Source of the DNA: an uncultured Acidobacteriaceae bacterium
Lineage (GTDB): Bacteria; Acidobacteriota; Terriglobia; Terriglobales; Acidobacteriaceae
Direction: 5' to 3'
Length of the DNA: 64,000 bases
NCBI GenBank assembly: GCA_903842065.1
Contig: CAIMKZ010000100.1
Span: forward strand, 62,001-126,000
Made by a program: the position numbers and the translations under genes. Below, in pieces: positions 24,541 to 32,369 of the stretch (the stretch's first letter is position 1; each line of letters starts with the position of its first letter). Below the pieces are notes generated by a model. The model was not told the DNA's origin. It worked only from the letters and a program-made list of their open reading frames with translations, and did no database searches.

Positions 24541-25983
24541 CTACTCGCGGTTGCCCTTCTTGCGAATCTCTATATTGAGCCGCTTGATCTTCTGGTTGAG
24601 CGTGGAAAGCGGGATGCGGAACTGCTCGGCTGCATCGGTCTGGTTCCAATTGCACCGTTCGAGCTTCTCGATGATGATGCGCCGCTCGATGGTTTCAAGG
24701 ATGTCGAAGAGCGAGGAGTTGGGATTGTGTTCGAGCAGCGCGTCCTGGAAGCTGCGGCCGGTAATGTGGCCGGGGAGCAGTTCGGCGCCGATGGAAGGCC
24801 CAGAGGAGAGCACTACGCCGCGCTCGATGGAGTTCTCAAGCTCGCGCACGTTGCCCGGCCAGTCGTAGTCCACCAGCGCGCGCATTGCGTCGGGCGAGAG
24901 CTTGCGCGGCGGCATGGCGTTCTCGGTGGTGTAGAAGTCGAGAAAGTGCTGGGCCAGCAGCGGAATATCTTCGCGGCGGGCGCGCAGTGGGGGCAGTTCG
25001 ATGGCAATCACGTTGAGCCGGTAGAAGAGGTCCTCGCGGAAGCGGCCCTCGCGAACCTCTTTGCGCAGGTCGACGTTGGTGGCGGCCAAGATGCGCACGT
25101 CCACCTGAATCTCCTGCACGCCGCCCAGGTGCATAAAGCGCTTGTCCTGCAATACGCGCAGGATCTTAGCCTGGGTGTCCATGCCCATGGTGGCGATCTC
25201 GTCGAGGAAGAGTGTGCCGCCGTGGGCGATCTCGAAGAGTCCCTTTTTGGAGGCGATGGCGGAGGTAAACGCGCCCTTGACGTGGCCGAAGAGCGTGGAC
25301 TCGAGCAGCTCCGACGGCATGGCGCCAGTGTTGACGGGAACAAATGGCTTGTCGCGGCGCGGGGAGTTTGCGTGGATGGCCTTGGCGATGAGCTCCTTGC
25401 CCGTGCCGCTTTCGCCCTGAATGAGGACAGTGGAGCGGCTGGGAGCGACCTGCGCGACCAGGTCGAAGATCTTGAGCATGACCTCGCTCTTGCCCACGAT
25501 GTTGATGAAGTTGTAGCGCTGTTTGAGGGTGCGCTTGAGATGGAGGTTTTCTTCTTCGACGCGGTGGCGGGCTACGGCCGAGCGGATGTCGGCGAGCAGC
25601 TTTTCGTTGTCCCACGGCTTCTGAACAAAGTTCTCGGCCCCGGAGCGAATGGCTTCGACGACGTTGTCTACCGTGCCGTAAGCAGTGATCATGATGACCG
25701 GCACGTCGGGCCGCAGCTCCTTGATTCTCGGCAACAGCTCCAGGCCGCTCTGGCCGGGCAGAGCCAGGTCGAGCAGAACGAGATCGTAGGTTTCGGCCCC
25801 GAGCATATCGAGACCCTGCTCACCGTCGACGGCGAGGCTTACCGAGTAGCCCTCGAAAGAGAGCAGCACCTCGAGCGAGTCGCGAATGCCGGCCTCGTCG
25901 TCGATAACCAGAATCGATGCGCCGAGGGCGGCAGAACTCGATGCCGAGGTCTGCTCGTTCAATGGAATTTCTACATCAGGCAT
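24541..25983 (-). CDS. NtrC-family sigma-54-dependent response regulator with GAFTSA loop
   Basis: 480-aa regulator: receiver domain (LVIDDEAGIRDSL, phospho-Asp in DLVLLDLALPG, MITAYGTVDN, KPWDNEKL), AAA+ domain (Walker A GESGTGKE, Walker B GGTLFLDEIATM, REDLFYRLNV, WPGNVREL) and a Fis-type helix-turn-helix (NQTDAAEQFRIPLSTLNQKIKRL). The sigma-54 contact loop reads GAFTSA instead of GAFTGA, which could weaken or alter activation. Its ATG overlaps the end of the sensor kinase by 8 nt, so they form a two-component pair. Targets are unknown. Confidence 0.92.
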   Translation of the reverse strand: MPDVEIPLNEQTSASSSAALGASILVIDDEAGIRDSLEVLLSFEGYSVSLAVDGEQGLDMLGAETYDLVLLDLALPGQSGLELLPRIKELRPDVPVIMITAYGTVDNVVEAIRSGAENFVQKPWDNEKLLADIRSAVARHRVEEENLHLKRTLKQRYNFINIVGKSEVMLKIFDLVAQVAPSRSTVLIQGESGTGKELIAKAIHANSPRRDKPFVPVNTGAMPSELLESTLFGHVKGAFTSAIASKKGLFEIAHGGTLFLDEIATMGMDTQAKILRVLQDKRFMHLGGVQEIQVDVRILAATNVDLRKEVREGRFREDLFYRLNVIAIELPPLRARREDIPLLAQHFLDFYTTENAMPPRKLSPDAMRALVDYDWPGNVRELENSIERGVVLSSGPSIGAELLPGHITGRSFQDALLEHNPNSSLFDILETIERRIIIEKLERCNWNQTDAAEQFRIPLSTLNQKIKRLNIEIRKKGNRE

Positions 25984-28843
25984 GTACCGAGGTCCTCAGG
26001 AGCGGAAACTCCAGGTGGAAAGTGGTGCCTGCGCCGAGCGTACTCTCGACACTGATCTTGCCGGCGTGCTCCTGAATAATGCCATAGGAGACGGCGAGCC
26101 CCAGTCCGGTACCGCGGCGGTCGCCGGGCCGGGGCGTGGTCTTGGTGGTGAAGAATGGATCGTAGATGCGCTTGAGATGTTCGGGCGCAATGCCGGCGCC
26201 GGTGTCGGTGATAATAGCTTCGACGTGGCCGTTTGTCAGCGTGGAGATGCGAAGCTGGCCGCCGTCGGGCATGGCGTCCTTGGCGTTGAGCATCAGGTTC
26301 AGAAAGACCTGTTGCAGCTTGCCGGGGTTGCCCTGGATAGCGGGCAGACTCTCGGCCAGCGAGAGATCGACCGTGATCTTCGCCGTCTTGAACTGGTGCT
26401 CGAGCAGCGAGAGGGTGTCGCGGATGACCTGGTTGAGATGGGTCTCGCGAAATTCCGTGGTGGAGGTGCGCGAGAAGTTCAACAGGCCGTTGGCGATCTC
26501 CGCGGCGCGGAAGCTCTGCTGGGTGATCTTTTCAAGCACCGGAGAGAGCTTGGCATCGGACTTGAGCTGCTTGGCGAGCATCTGCGCGTACGAGGAGATG
26601 ACGGCCAGCGGCGTATTGATCTCGTGGGCCACGCCGGCGGCGAGCAGGCCGATGGAACTGAGCTTGTCGGCCTGGGCCAGCTGCGACTCGAGCGTCACCC
26701 GCTCGGTAATGTCGTCCACCAGCACAATGCGGCCCACCGAGACGAAGTCACGGGAGAGAAGCGGCGCCACTGCGATGTTGGCCGTACGCTGCTCGCCGGC
26801 CCGCGTGATGAGCGGGAACTTGTAGATCTGGTGTACGCCGGGATCGCTGCGGTGCCGGTCAATGGCTTCAACAAACTCCACAGGGAATACGGAACGAAGT
26901 TCCTGTCCGAGGGCCTCGGCGCGGCTCATGGCGTACATGGCCTCCATCTGCGCGTTCCAGCTCTCGATGCGGTTGTCGAGATCGACGGCGAAGATGCCGA
27001 CGTTGATGGACTCGACGATGTTCTCGTTGAACTCCTTGAGCCGCTCGAACTCGGTGATCTTGGCTTCGAGCCGGGTGTAGAGACTGGCGTTCTGCAACGC
27101 GATGCCGATGTAGCTGGCCAGCGATTCGAGCAGCTCGACATCCTCGCTTGAAAGAAAATCGCCGCCCAGCGTGCGGCCCAGTCCGATGACGGCGATGGTG
27201 CGGCTGGAGTCGTTGCGGCCTTCCTGGGCCAGCGCCACGCGGCAGGGCAGGTAGTAGTTCAGGTCGAGCAGTGCGGCCGCGCGTCGCTGGGCCTCGGGCA
27301 GGTGCAGCGCGGCCTGCGTGTTCTCAAGGAAGATGTGCGAATGGTCGCGGGCACGGTCGAAGTCGAGGAAGCCTAGATCGAGCCGGCTCTCGGCGCCGCG
27401 AGCCTCTTCCGGGAGGCCGTGGGAAGCAGCCAGGCGGACGACGCCCTCTTCCGCCATGAAGACCGCGACCCGAGCCACCGCGAGCGTGCGCGGTAACTGG
27501 CGCACGATCGACTGCAAAAGAGCATCTATATCTGTCTCGGAGTTCAGGCCTCGGCCGAACTCCGCCAGCGCCTTGCGGTAGTCGTAGTGCTGGCGATCAA
27601 AGGCTCGGTCTACCCATCCCTGAATGCGGCGCTTGAGGGGATCGAAGACCGCGGCCGTTACCAGAATAGCCAGCACCAGCGTTCCCTCGCGGAGCGCCAC
27701 CGGCGCAACACTGTGCACCATCACGGTGATCAGGGCGATGAGGCCGAAGTAGCCGCCCAGAATCAGGCCCGTGGCCAGCATATAGGCCATGCCGCGCTTG
27801 AAGATCAGGTCGGTGTCCATCAGCCGGTAGCGCACAATGGCCCAGCTGAAGGTGAGCGGCAGAAACACCAGCGATAGCCCGGCCAGGTTGTAGAGCAGCC
27901 GGGGCGGGTTCAGATCCAGAAGATACGGAACCGCGTAGAAGAGCGTGAAGGGAACAACGGCCAGCAGCGTTCCGCGCGTTACCCACTTCAACTGCTGGCG
28001 CAGCAACGGCGAGTCGGAACGGCTGTAGCTGCGCAGGAACAAGAGCGCGGCAAGGATGTAGTAGACGGCGACGTAGGCAGTTCCCAGCTGATCGAGCGAG
28101 TGCTTGAGCAGCTCGGTGGCCTGCCAGAAGTGAATGGCCCACAGCCACAGGCCGAGCACCACCACGCCAGGCGTGTAGACGATCGGCAGCAGCCAGCGCC
28201 GGCCCAGCCGCTTGAGCCTTTCCTCTGGGAAACTTAAAGCGAAGTGCAGAAACAGCGCGGGCTGTAGCGACTCCGCCACCACATTCGACCAGAAGACAGA
28301 CTTGTCGAGCAGGTCGAAGACGCCCGTGTACTTGAGCGCGTACCAGGCGAACGAGACCAGGCAGAAGAGATAGAAGTGCGTGGAGCGCGGCGCGCCCCAG
28401 CGTCGCAGCAGGACATAGAAGCCGATGACCAGATAGATGAGTCCGATGACGCGCAGGCCCAGCGCGAGGCTGCGATCCAGCGGCACCGGAATGACCTTGA
28501 CTGGAGTTTCAAGTGGAATGCCTGCACGGGTGATGCTGTAGGCGACCTGACCATAGCTTCCGGCGCGATAGAGCGACCGTTCGAGATCCGCGATCTGGGT
28601 AACCGGAACTTCGCCGACGGCGGTCAGCAGGTCGTTTTGCTGCACTCCGGCGCGCTGGCCGGGCATACCCGGGAGAACCCGATCGGCGATAAGGCCGCCC
28701 TGGGCCTCGTGCCACCAGACGCCGTCATCGGGACGATCGAAGTGGCGCTCCTCAAGTAGGTTCAGGACTGCCAAAAGGAGGATTGCCGCCGTGGCCACAG
28801 CCAGCAGCGCAGCCTGTACCCGGTTGAATAGGCCGGTTTCCAT
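25976..28843 (-). CDS. Membrane sensor histidine kinase with PDZ, GAF and PAS domains
   Basis: 955-aa kinase. Order: helix at 10-27; PDZ-like domain about 45-120 (VLPGMPGQRAGVQQNDLLTAVGEVPV); about seven or eight helices to residue 390; GAF domain (around 420-590); PAS domain (ENIVESINVGIFAVDLDNRIESWN); HisKA with the phospho-His in GVAHEINTPL (about 740); HATPase with LNLMLNAKDAM, DTGAGI and GTGLGLAV. The extracytoplasmic PDZ suggests that it senses protein C-termini or envelope stress, but this is inference. Cotranscribed with its response regulator. Confidence 0.9.
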   Translation of the reverse strand: METGLFNRVQAALLAVATAAILLLAVLNLLEERHFDRPDDGVWWHEAQGGLIADRVLPGMPGQRAGVQQNDLLTAVGEVPVTQIADLERSLYRAGSYGQVAYSITRAGIPLETPVKVIPVPLDRSLALGLRVIGLIYLVIGFYVLLRRWGAPRSTHFYLFCLVSFAWYALKYTGVFDLLDKSVFWSNVVAESLQPALFLHFALSFPEERLKRLGRRWLLPIVYTPGVVVLGLWLWAIHFWQATELLKHSLDQLGTAYVAVYYILAALLFLRSYSRSDSPLLRQQLKWVTRGTLLAVVPFTLFYAVPYLLDLNPPRLLYNLAGLSLVFLPLTFSWAIVRYRLMDTDLIFKRGMAYMLATGLILGGYFGLIALITVMVHSVAPVALREGTLVLAILVTAAVFDPLKRRIQGWVDRAFDRQHYDYRKALAEFGRGLNSETDIDALLQSIVRQLPRTLAVARVAVFMAEEGVVRLAASHGLPEEARGAESRLDLGFLDFDRARDHSHIFLENTQAALHLPEAQRRAAALLDLNYYLPCRVALAQEGRNDSSRTIAVIGLGRTLGGDFLSSEDVELLESLASYIGIALQNASLYTRLEAKITEFERLKEFNENIVESINVGIFAVDLDNRIESWNAQMEAMYAMSRAEALGQELRSVFPVEFVEAIDRHRSDPGVHQIYKFPLITRAGEQRTANIAVAPLLSRDFVSVGRIVLVDDITERVTLESQLAQADKLSSIGLLAAGVAHEINTPLAVISSYAQMLAKQLKSDAKLSPVLEKITQQSFRAAEIANGLLNFSRTSTTEFRETHLNQVIRDTLSLLEHQFKTAKITVDLSLAESLPAIQGNPGKLQQVFLNLMLNAKDAMPDGGQLRISTLTNGHVEAIITDTGAGIAPEHLKRIYDPFFTTKTTPRPGDRRGTGLGLAVSYGIIQEHAGKISVESTLGAGTTFHLEFPLLRTSVHA

Positions 28844-29209
28844 GGAGGGATCCTGCTAAACAACAATTGAATGCACGTTGGTTGCCAGTTTGGCACAGCC
28901 GCGAGCCCAAGTTGCCGCCGTGATGATAATTCCTAGAGAACAATCAAGATATAGACCCGCCGAAACTGAAATTGTCATCCCGAAACCGGCGCGAAACCGC
29001 AGATTGGGCGGTAGTTACCCTTAAGGCTACCAGAATGCGAAGCTGTATACAAAATTTGGTAGACGGACCAGGGCGGCTTTTCTCTTCTCTACCTGATCAA
29101 GAAAGTCGCTCCATCGTTATGAGCGGCTGAAAATTTGCGTGCGAAAAGGCGCACCGCGCCAACTATGCCGTTTCCGGGGTATGATGTTGCCGGTAGCACG
29201 GAGGATGGA
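28844..29209. other. Divergent intergenic region, 366 bp
   Basis: No convincing gene. It must hold the kinase promoter (minus) and that of the hypothetical gene at 29210 (plus). For the latter, TATGAT at 29180-29185 and a GGAGG ribosome site at 29200-29204 are visible. I found no clear sigma-54 GG-N10-GC promoter. Confidence 0.5.
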
Positions 29210-29902
29210 ATGGGCACAGCTCTTCCAGTGGTGGGCGCACAGGTTCGGAGAAAGTCGGATGGCACTCTCGGCGAGGTCTATGCGATTGACTCTTCACACA
29301 ACCTTCTGAGCGTCTGCTGGCCGACCGTGCCCGGCGCCTTCAACCGGCAGTACTACTCAGCCGAGCAGTTTTCGCGCTCCTGCGAACTGACGGGTACGCT
29401 GGTCGGTCCGGCGCACGAAACCTACACGGCCCTGGGCCTCATCACAGCCCTGGTAGTGGTTTTCATCGTCGTGGCGCTGGTGCACGGCTCGCACACCATC
29501 TCGATCGGCTACGACCCTTACCATCCGGGATCTCAGGGACCGGCCCGCATCGGCCGCAACGCGCAGGCGCTCAACGAGCGGTTCGGAGTCGCGGCTGCCT
29601 CGGCCTGCGCCGGCGGGGCCGACGAGTACATCGGCTCGGTAACGGCGCACCGCTTCCACTGGATCAACACGGTCCAGCTCGCTCCTCGCTTTGACCGGTT
29701 CTCTCCGACTGTCTCCGCACCGGGCGTGCTCACGCTGGTCTCCGATAAGGCAGCCGTCTCTGATGGAAAGGGCAGCTACGTGCCCATCACCGTCAACTGC
29801 AACTACGATACCGACTCGAACGAGGTGCTCTCCTACTCGTCGAGCATCGACTACGAGAAACAGAGTCGCGCGGAGATGGAGCCAACCCAGCCGCCCGAGT
29901 AG
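29210..29902 (+). CDS. Hypothetical single-pass membrane protein
   Basis: 230-aa protein. The first 70 residues (PVVGAQVRRKSDGTLGEVYAID, NLLSVCWPTVPGAFNRQYYSAEQF) look like a small beta domain, followed by one strong helix (ALGLITALVVVFIVVALV, about 80-97) and a soluble C-terminal domain with two cysteines (SACAGGADEYI, VNCNYDTDSNEV). I do not recognise a family. Start at ATG 29210, which has GGAGG at proper spacing and a TATGAT upstream; the frame is open from 29135. The DUF5666-type gene follows after 46 nt. Confidence 0.65.
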   Translation: MGTALPVVGAQVRRKSDGTLGEVYAIDSSHNLLSVCWPTVPGAFNRQYYSAEQFSRSCELTGTLVGPAHETYTALGLITALVVVFIVVALVHGSHTISIGYDPYHPGSQGPARIGRNAQALNERFGVAAASACAGGADEYIGSVTAHRFHWINTVQLAPRFDRFSPTVSAPGVLTLVSDKAAVSDGKGSYVPITVNCNYDTDSNEVLSYSSSIDYEKQSRAEMEPTQPPE

Positions 29903-29941
29903 TCCTGTCAGCCCCGCCGTGCGTCTATCAAGGTGACAGGA
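29903..29941 (+). promoter_or_regulatory. Hairpin that would mask the ribosome site of the next gene
   Basis: TCCTGTCA (29903-29910) and TGACAGGA (29934-29941) pair perfectly. The second arm contains most of the AGGAG ribosome site (29938-29942) of the gene at 29949. It starts at the stop codon of the upstream gene, so ribosomes finishing that gene could open it. Translational coupling is inferred. Confidence 0.5.
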
Positions 29942-29948
29942 GTTCACG

Positions 29949-30809
29949 ATGAATCTGCGTCTCGTCTCCACCCTTGCTATTGCTGTGTCACTCGGCATCG
30001 TCGCCCAAGCCCAGAACGGCGCACCTCCGTCTCCGCCACAGGGCGGGCAGGGGGCAGGCGCGGGAGTGCGCGGAATGGGCGCTATGGGGATGAATATGGG
30101 CCCCAACGGGCGCGGCGTCTCCGGCACTGTGACCGAAGCCGCCTCGGACCGCTTCACCATCAAGACCTTCGAGGGTGAGACGTATACGGTCCGCTTCAGC
30201 GCGAACACGCGCTTCATGAAGCAGCAGGCGGGCGCACGGGCGCAGGGCGCGGGGCAGGGTCAAGGCGCAGGCGCAGGGCCGGATCGGCCGCAACGCCAGG
30301 CTAACGGACAGAAACCCGCCGAGGGCGCGGGACAGAATGGCGCGCGCGGACAGGGGCAGGGAGCGGCCGGAGCCAACTTTGCCGCGCTCACCATCAAGTC
30401 CACCGACATCAAAGTTGGCGACGCCATCGCTGCCATGGGTGAGATTGAGACCGGCAAGAAGTCCATCGGCGCAATGGCCGTGGTCCTGATGGATGCCGAG
30501 CGCGCCAAACAGGCTGAGCAGCTGGCCGAGAGCTTTGGCAAGACCTGGCTGATGGGCAAGGTGACAAAGATCGAAGAGGTAGAGGTCACCATCGACGGCT
30601 CGGCCGACAACAAGCCCCACAAGTTCGTGGCTAATGAAGACACAACCTTCCGCGAGCGCCGCAACCCCATCACACTGGCCGATATCAAGGTGGGCGATAT
30701 GGTTCGCGTCGATGGCGCGATCAAGGACGGGGCGTTCACGGCCACAACAGTGACCGTGATGAGCCTGCAAGGCCAGACGCCACAGGTTCCGCGCGCCAAC
30801 CCGCAGTAA
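29949..30809 (+). CDS. Exported DUF5666-like protein with Gly/Gln-rich linkers
   Basis: 286-aa protein with a signal peptide (NLRLVSTLAIAVSLGIVAQAQ, cleaved near residue 22). Two OB-like beta repeats follow: GVSGTVTEAASDRFTIKTFEG with VRFSANTRFM, and LMGKVTKIEEVEVTIDG with FVANEDTTFRERR. Each is followed by IKVGDAIAAMG or IKVGDMVRVDG, the DUF5666 pattern. Gly/Gln/Ala-rich linkers occupy 23-60 and 100-140. Probably periplasmic; function unknown. Its ribosome site lies within a hairpin formed with the end of the previous gene. Confidence 0.7.
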   Translation: MNLRLVSTLAIAVSLGIVAQAQNGAPPSPPQGGQGAGAGVRGMGAMGMNMGPNGRGVSGTVTEAASDRFTIKTFEGETYTVRFSANTRFMKQQAGARAQGAGQGQGAGAGPDRPQRQANGQKPAEGAGQNGARGQGQGAAGANFAALTIKSTDIKVGDAIAAMGEIETGKKSIGAMAVVLMDAERAKQAEQLAESFGKTWLMGKVTKIEEVEVTIDGSADNKPHKFVANEDTTFRERRNPITLADIKVGDMVRVDGAIKDGAFTATTVTVMSLQGQTPQVPRANPQ

Positions 30810-30839
30810 CAGCAAGATCTAGAGACCTGAACAACAGCT

Positions 30840-30883
30840 GGCCGGAGGACCGTTCTTCTCAATGGGAAGAACGGTTCCCGGCC
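30840..30883 (+). terminator. Terminator after the DUF5666-like gene
   Basis: Two stacked stems, GGCCGG/CCGGCC outside and CCGTTCTTC/GAAGAACGG inside, followed by TGAATTGTTTTG. Confidence 0.8.
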
Positions 30884-30899
30884 TGAATTGTTTTGTGTA

Positions 30900-30928
30900 T
30901 TGACATTTATATTATGTATACATAACAT
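30900..30928 (+). promoter_or_regulatory. Promoter with embedded palindromic operator
   Basis: Consensus -35 TTGACA (30900-30905), 17-bp spacer and -10 TAACAT (30923-30928), which ends 6 nt before the GTG at 30935. A perfect 14-bp palindrome TTATGTATACATAA (30912-30925) fills the spacer and touches the -10. A dimeric repressor there would block RNA polymerase. Autorepression by the XRE protein is the natural inference. Confidence 0.7.
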
Positions 30929-30934
30929 TATGTC

Positions 30935-31222
30935 GTGCAGGAAAATAGCAAGACTCTCGGTCCCGGAGAAAGCGGAATCTACAACCGCATCGCAGTCCTG
31001 CGCGCCGAGCGCGGCACGAGCCGCCAGCAACTGGCCGAGGCCGTTGGCGTGAACTATCAGACGATTGGCTTTTTGGAGCGCGGCGACTACGGGCCGAGCC
31101 TGAAGCTGGCCTTTCAGATCGCCGAGTACTTTTCGCTACCCGTCGAGGCGGTTTTTTCGACGCAGCCTTTCACGCCACTCAGTGTGCAGGTCTACGGCCC
31201 CAATTCAGGAGGATCAAAATGA
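30935..31222 (+). CDS. XRE family regulator of a three-gene membrane-protein operon
   Basis: 95-aa DNA-binding protein with a Cro/C1-type helix-turn-helix (IYNRIAVLRAERGTSRQQLAEAVGVNYQTIGFLERGDYGPSLKLAFQIAEYFSLPVEAVF). It resembles the small XRE proteins often found before a membrane-protein gene. Start is GTG 30935: it lies 6 nt after the -10, leaderless, and no in-frame ATG precedes the domain. The C-terminal tail (TPLSVQVYGPNSGGSK) overlaps the next gene by 4 nt. Likely autoregulated through the 14-bp palindrome in its promoter. Confidence 0.85.
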   Translation: MQENSKTLGPGESGIYNRIAVLRAERGTSRQQLAEAVGVNYQTIGFLERGDYGPSLKLAFQIAEYFSLPVEAVFSTQPFTPLSVQVYGPNSGGSK

Positions 31223-31779
31223 TCGTCGAGTCCTCGCCCTTCCCATGGTTTTCCTGCACTCGCCGCAGAACGCGCCGCATCGTGGTTGCAGTCTACTGGG
31301 TAATTGTGTTGTCTATCTTTGGTCTGTATCAGTGGGTGGTAAGCCTTCACCCGAGCGGCTTCTACGGTCTGGCTCTGCTGTTTCCGCTGCAACTGATCGT
31401 GTTTCTGCCGGCCATTCTTGGCGGCGTTAGAGCCGGTGGCATCGTCAAGCCCTTCGGAAAGGTGCGCCTGCTACCGATGGACGATACATTTACCCGCCTC
31501 AATCCCAATCAGCCGCTGATGGGAAATATCTCCGCTGCGGAGATGACGCTCGACGAGCGCGACGAGTGGGATCGAGATCGCGTCCACTACTTCGCGTACA
31601 CGGCCAGCCGGTGGTTGGTTCTGGCCCTCGCGGTTGTGCAGGTAGTCGCGGGTTTAGCGGGTCCACAGTGGCTGCTTCGCATCGGAGCCGCATCGTTCAT
31701 TCTGATCGCGCTGGTGCTCTGGAGCCTGCCGCAATCGATCATTCTCTGGACCGAGCCGGACATGGAGGAACCCCAATGA
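31219..31779 (+). CDS. Four-helix membrane protein, first paralogue
   Basis: 186-aa protein with two N-terminal helices (RIVVAVYWVIVLSIFGLYQWV, GLALLFPLQLIVFLPAILGG), a cytosolic or external loop, and two C-terminal helices (WLVLALAVVQVVAG, SFILIALVLWSLPQSIILW). It shares with the next gene product GGIVKPF, DERDEWDRDRVHYFAY and the terminal LPQSIILWTEPDMEEP, so the two are tandem duplicates. A strong AGGAGGATC ribosome site is used, and it overlaps both neighbours by 4 nt. I know no named family or function. Confidence 0.75.
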   Translation: MIVESSPFPWFSCTRRRTRRIVVAVYWVIVLSIFGLYQWVVSLHPSGFYGLALLFPLQLIVFLPAILGGVRAGGIVKPFGKVRLLPMDDTFTRLNPNQPLMGNISAAEMTLDERDEWDRDRVHYFAYTASRWLVLALAVVQVVAGLAGPQWLLRIGAASFILIALVLWSLPQSIILWTEPDMEEPQ

Positions 31780-32363
31780 GAGCCGAAATTGCCATCTTCG
31801 GCAAGCGCATCGATATGTCCGCACGCGCACGCCGCCGCGCGCTGGTGGTGCTGATGTACCTGGCCTTCGCTGTCCTGCTGGCGATTCTGTGGAACTCGAC
31901 CCACTGGCGCGCAACCGGCGCATGGGTCATCTGGGCGGTAATAGCTGCCTGCCGCCTGTTTATCGGGGGCTATTATTCCAGCGGCCTGGTGAAGCCCTTC
32001 AACGGCAAGGCGCCACAGCAGTTGTGGCTGCCACCCTCGCTTCAGGCGCTCAGGCTGAACTTCTACCGGCCAGTCCTTGCGGCTGACAAGGAAGCCTATA
32101 GCAACGACGAGCGCGAACTCACTCAACGCGACCGCGCACACTACACTGCCTACCAGATTCTTGCTGCATTCCTGCTGGTGCCGATGTTCGTCGCGTCGCT
32201 GCGAACCTCGTCAGGAAGAGACCTCCTGGACCGGCTTGCTATTCCTCCGGCAGAGTTCTGCTACGGACTGACCATGATCGGCGTCGTGCTCTTCTTCACG
32301 CTGCCGCAGGCGATTTTGCTGTGGACCGAACCCGACATGGAGCCGATGATCGAGGCCAAGTAG
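31776..32363 (+). CDS. Four-helix membrane protein, second paralogue
   Basis: 195-aa paralogue of the preceding product: SSGLVKPF, DERELTQRDRAHYTAY and LPQAILLWTEPDMEP correspond block by block. Four helices are visible (RALVVLMYLAFAVLLAILW, AWVIWAVIAACRLFIGG, YQILAAFLLVPMFVASL, FCYGLTMIGVVLFFTLPQAILLW). Its ATG overlaps the previous stop (ATGA), so equal amounts and a heteromeric complex are plausible. It ends 6 bp before the convergent tyrS. Confidence 0.75.
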   Translation: MRAEIAIFGKRIDMSARARRRALVVLMYLAFAVLLAILWNSTHWRATGAWVIWAVIAACRLFIGGYYSSGLVKPFNGKAPQQLWLPPSLQALRLNFYRPVLAADKEAYSNDERELTQRDRAHYTAYQILAAFLLVPMFVASLRTSSGRDLLDRLAIPPAEFCYGLTMIGVVLFFTLPQAILLWTEPDMEPMIEAK

Positions 32364-32369
32364 GCGGCC

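Noticed and set aside
24727-26055. Plus-strand frame of 442 codons opposite the response regulator
   Set aside because: Typical GC-rich antisense open frame. The minus strand shows the full receiver, AAA+ and HTH motifs.
28880-28920. Possible sigma-54 promoter (TTGGCACAGCCGCGAGC)
   Set aside because: The -24 TGGCAC fits but the -12 lacks TTGC or a properly spaced GC, and the orientation is away from the kinase gene.
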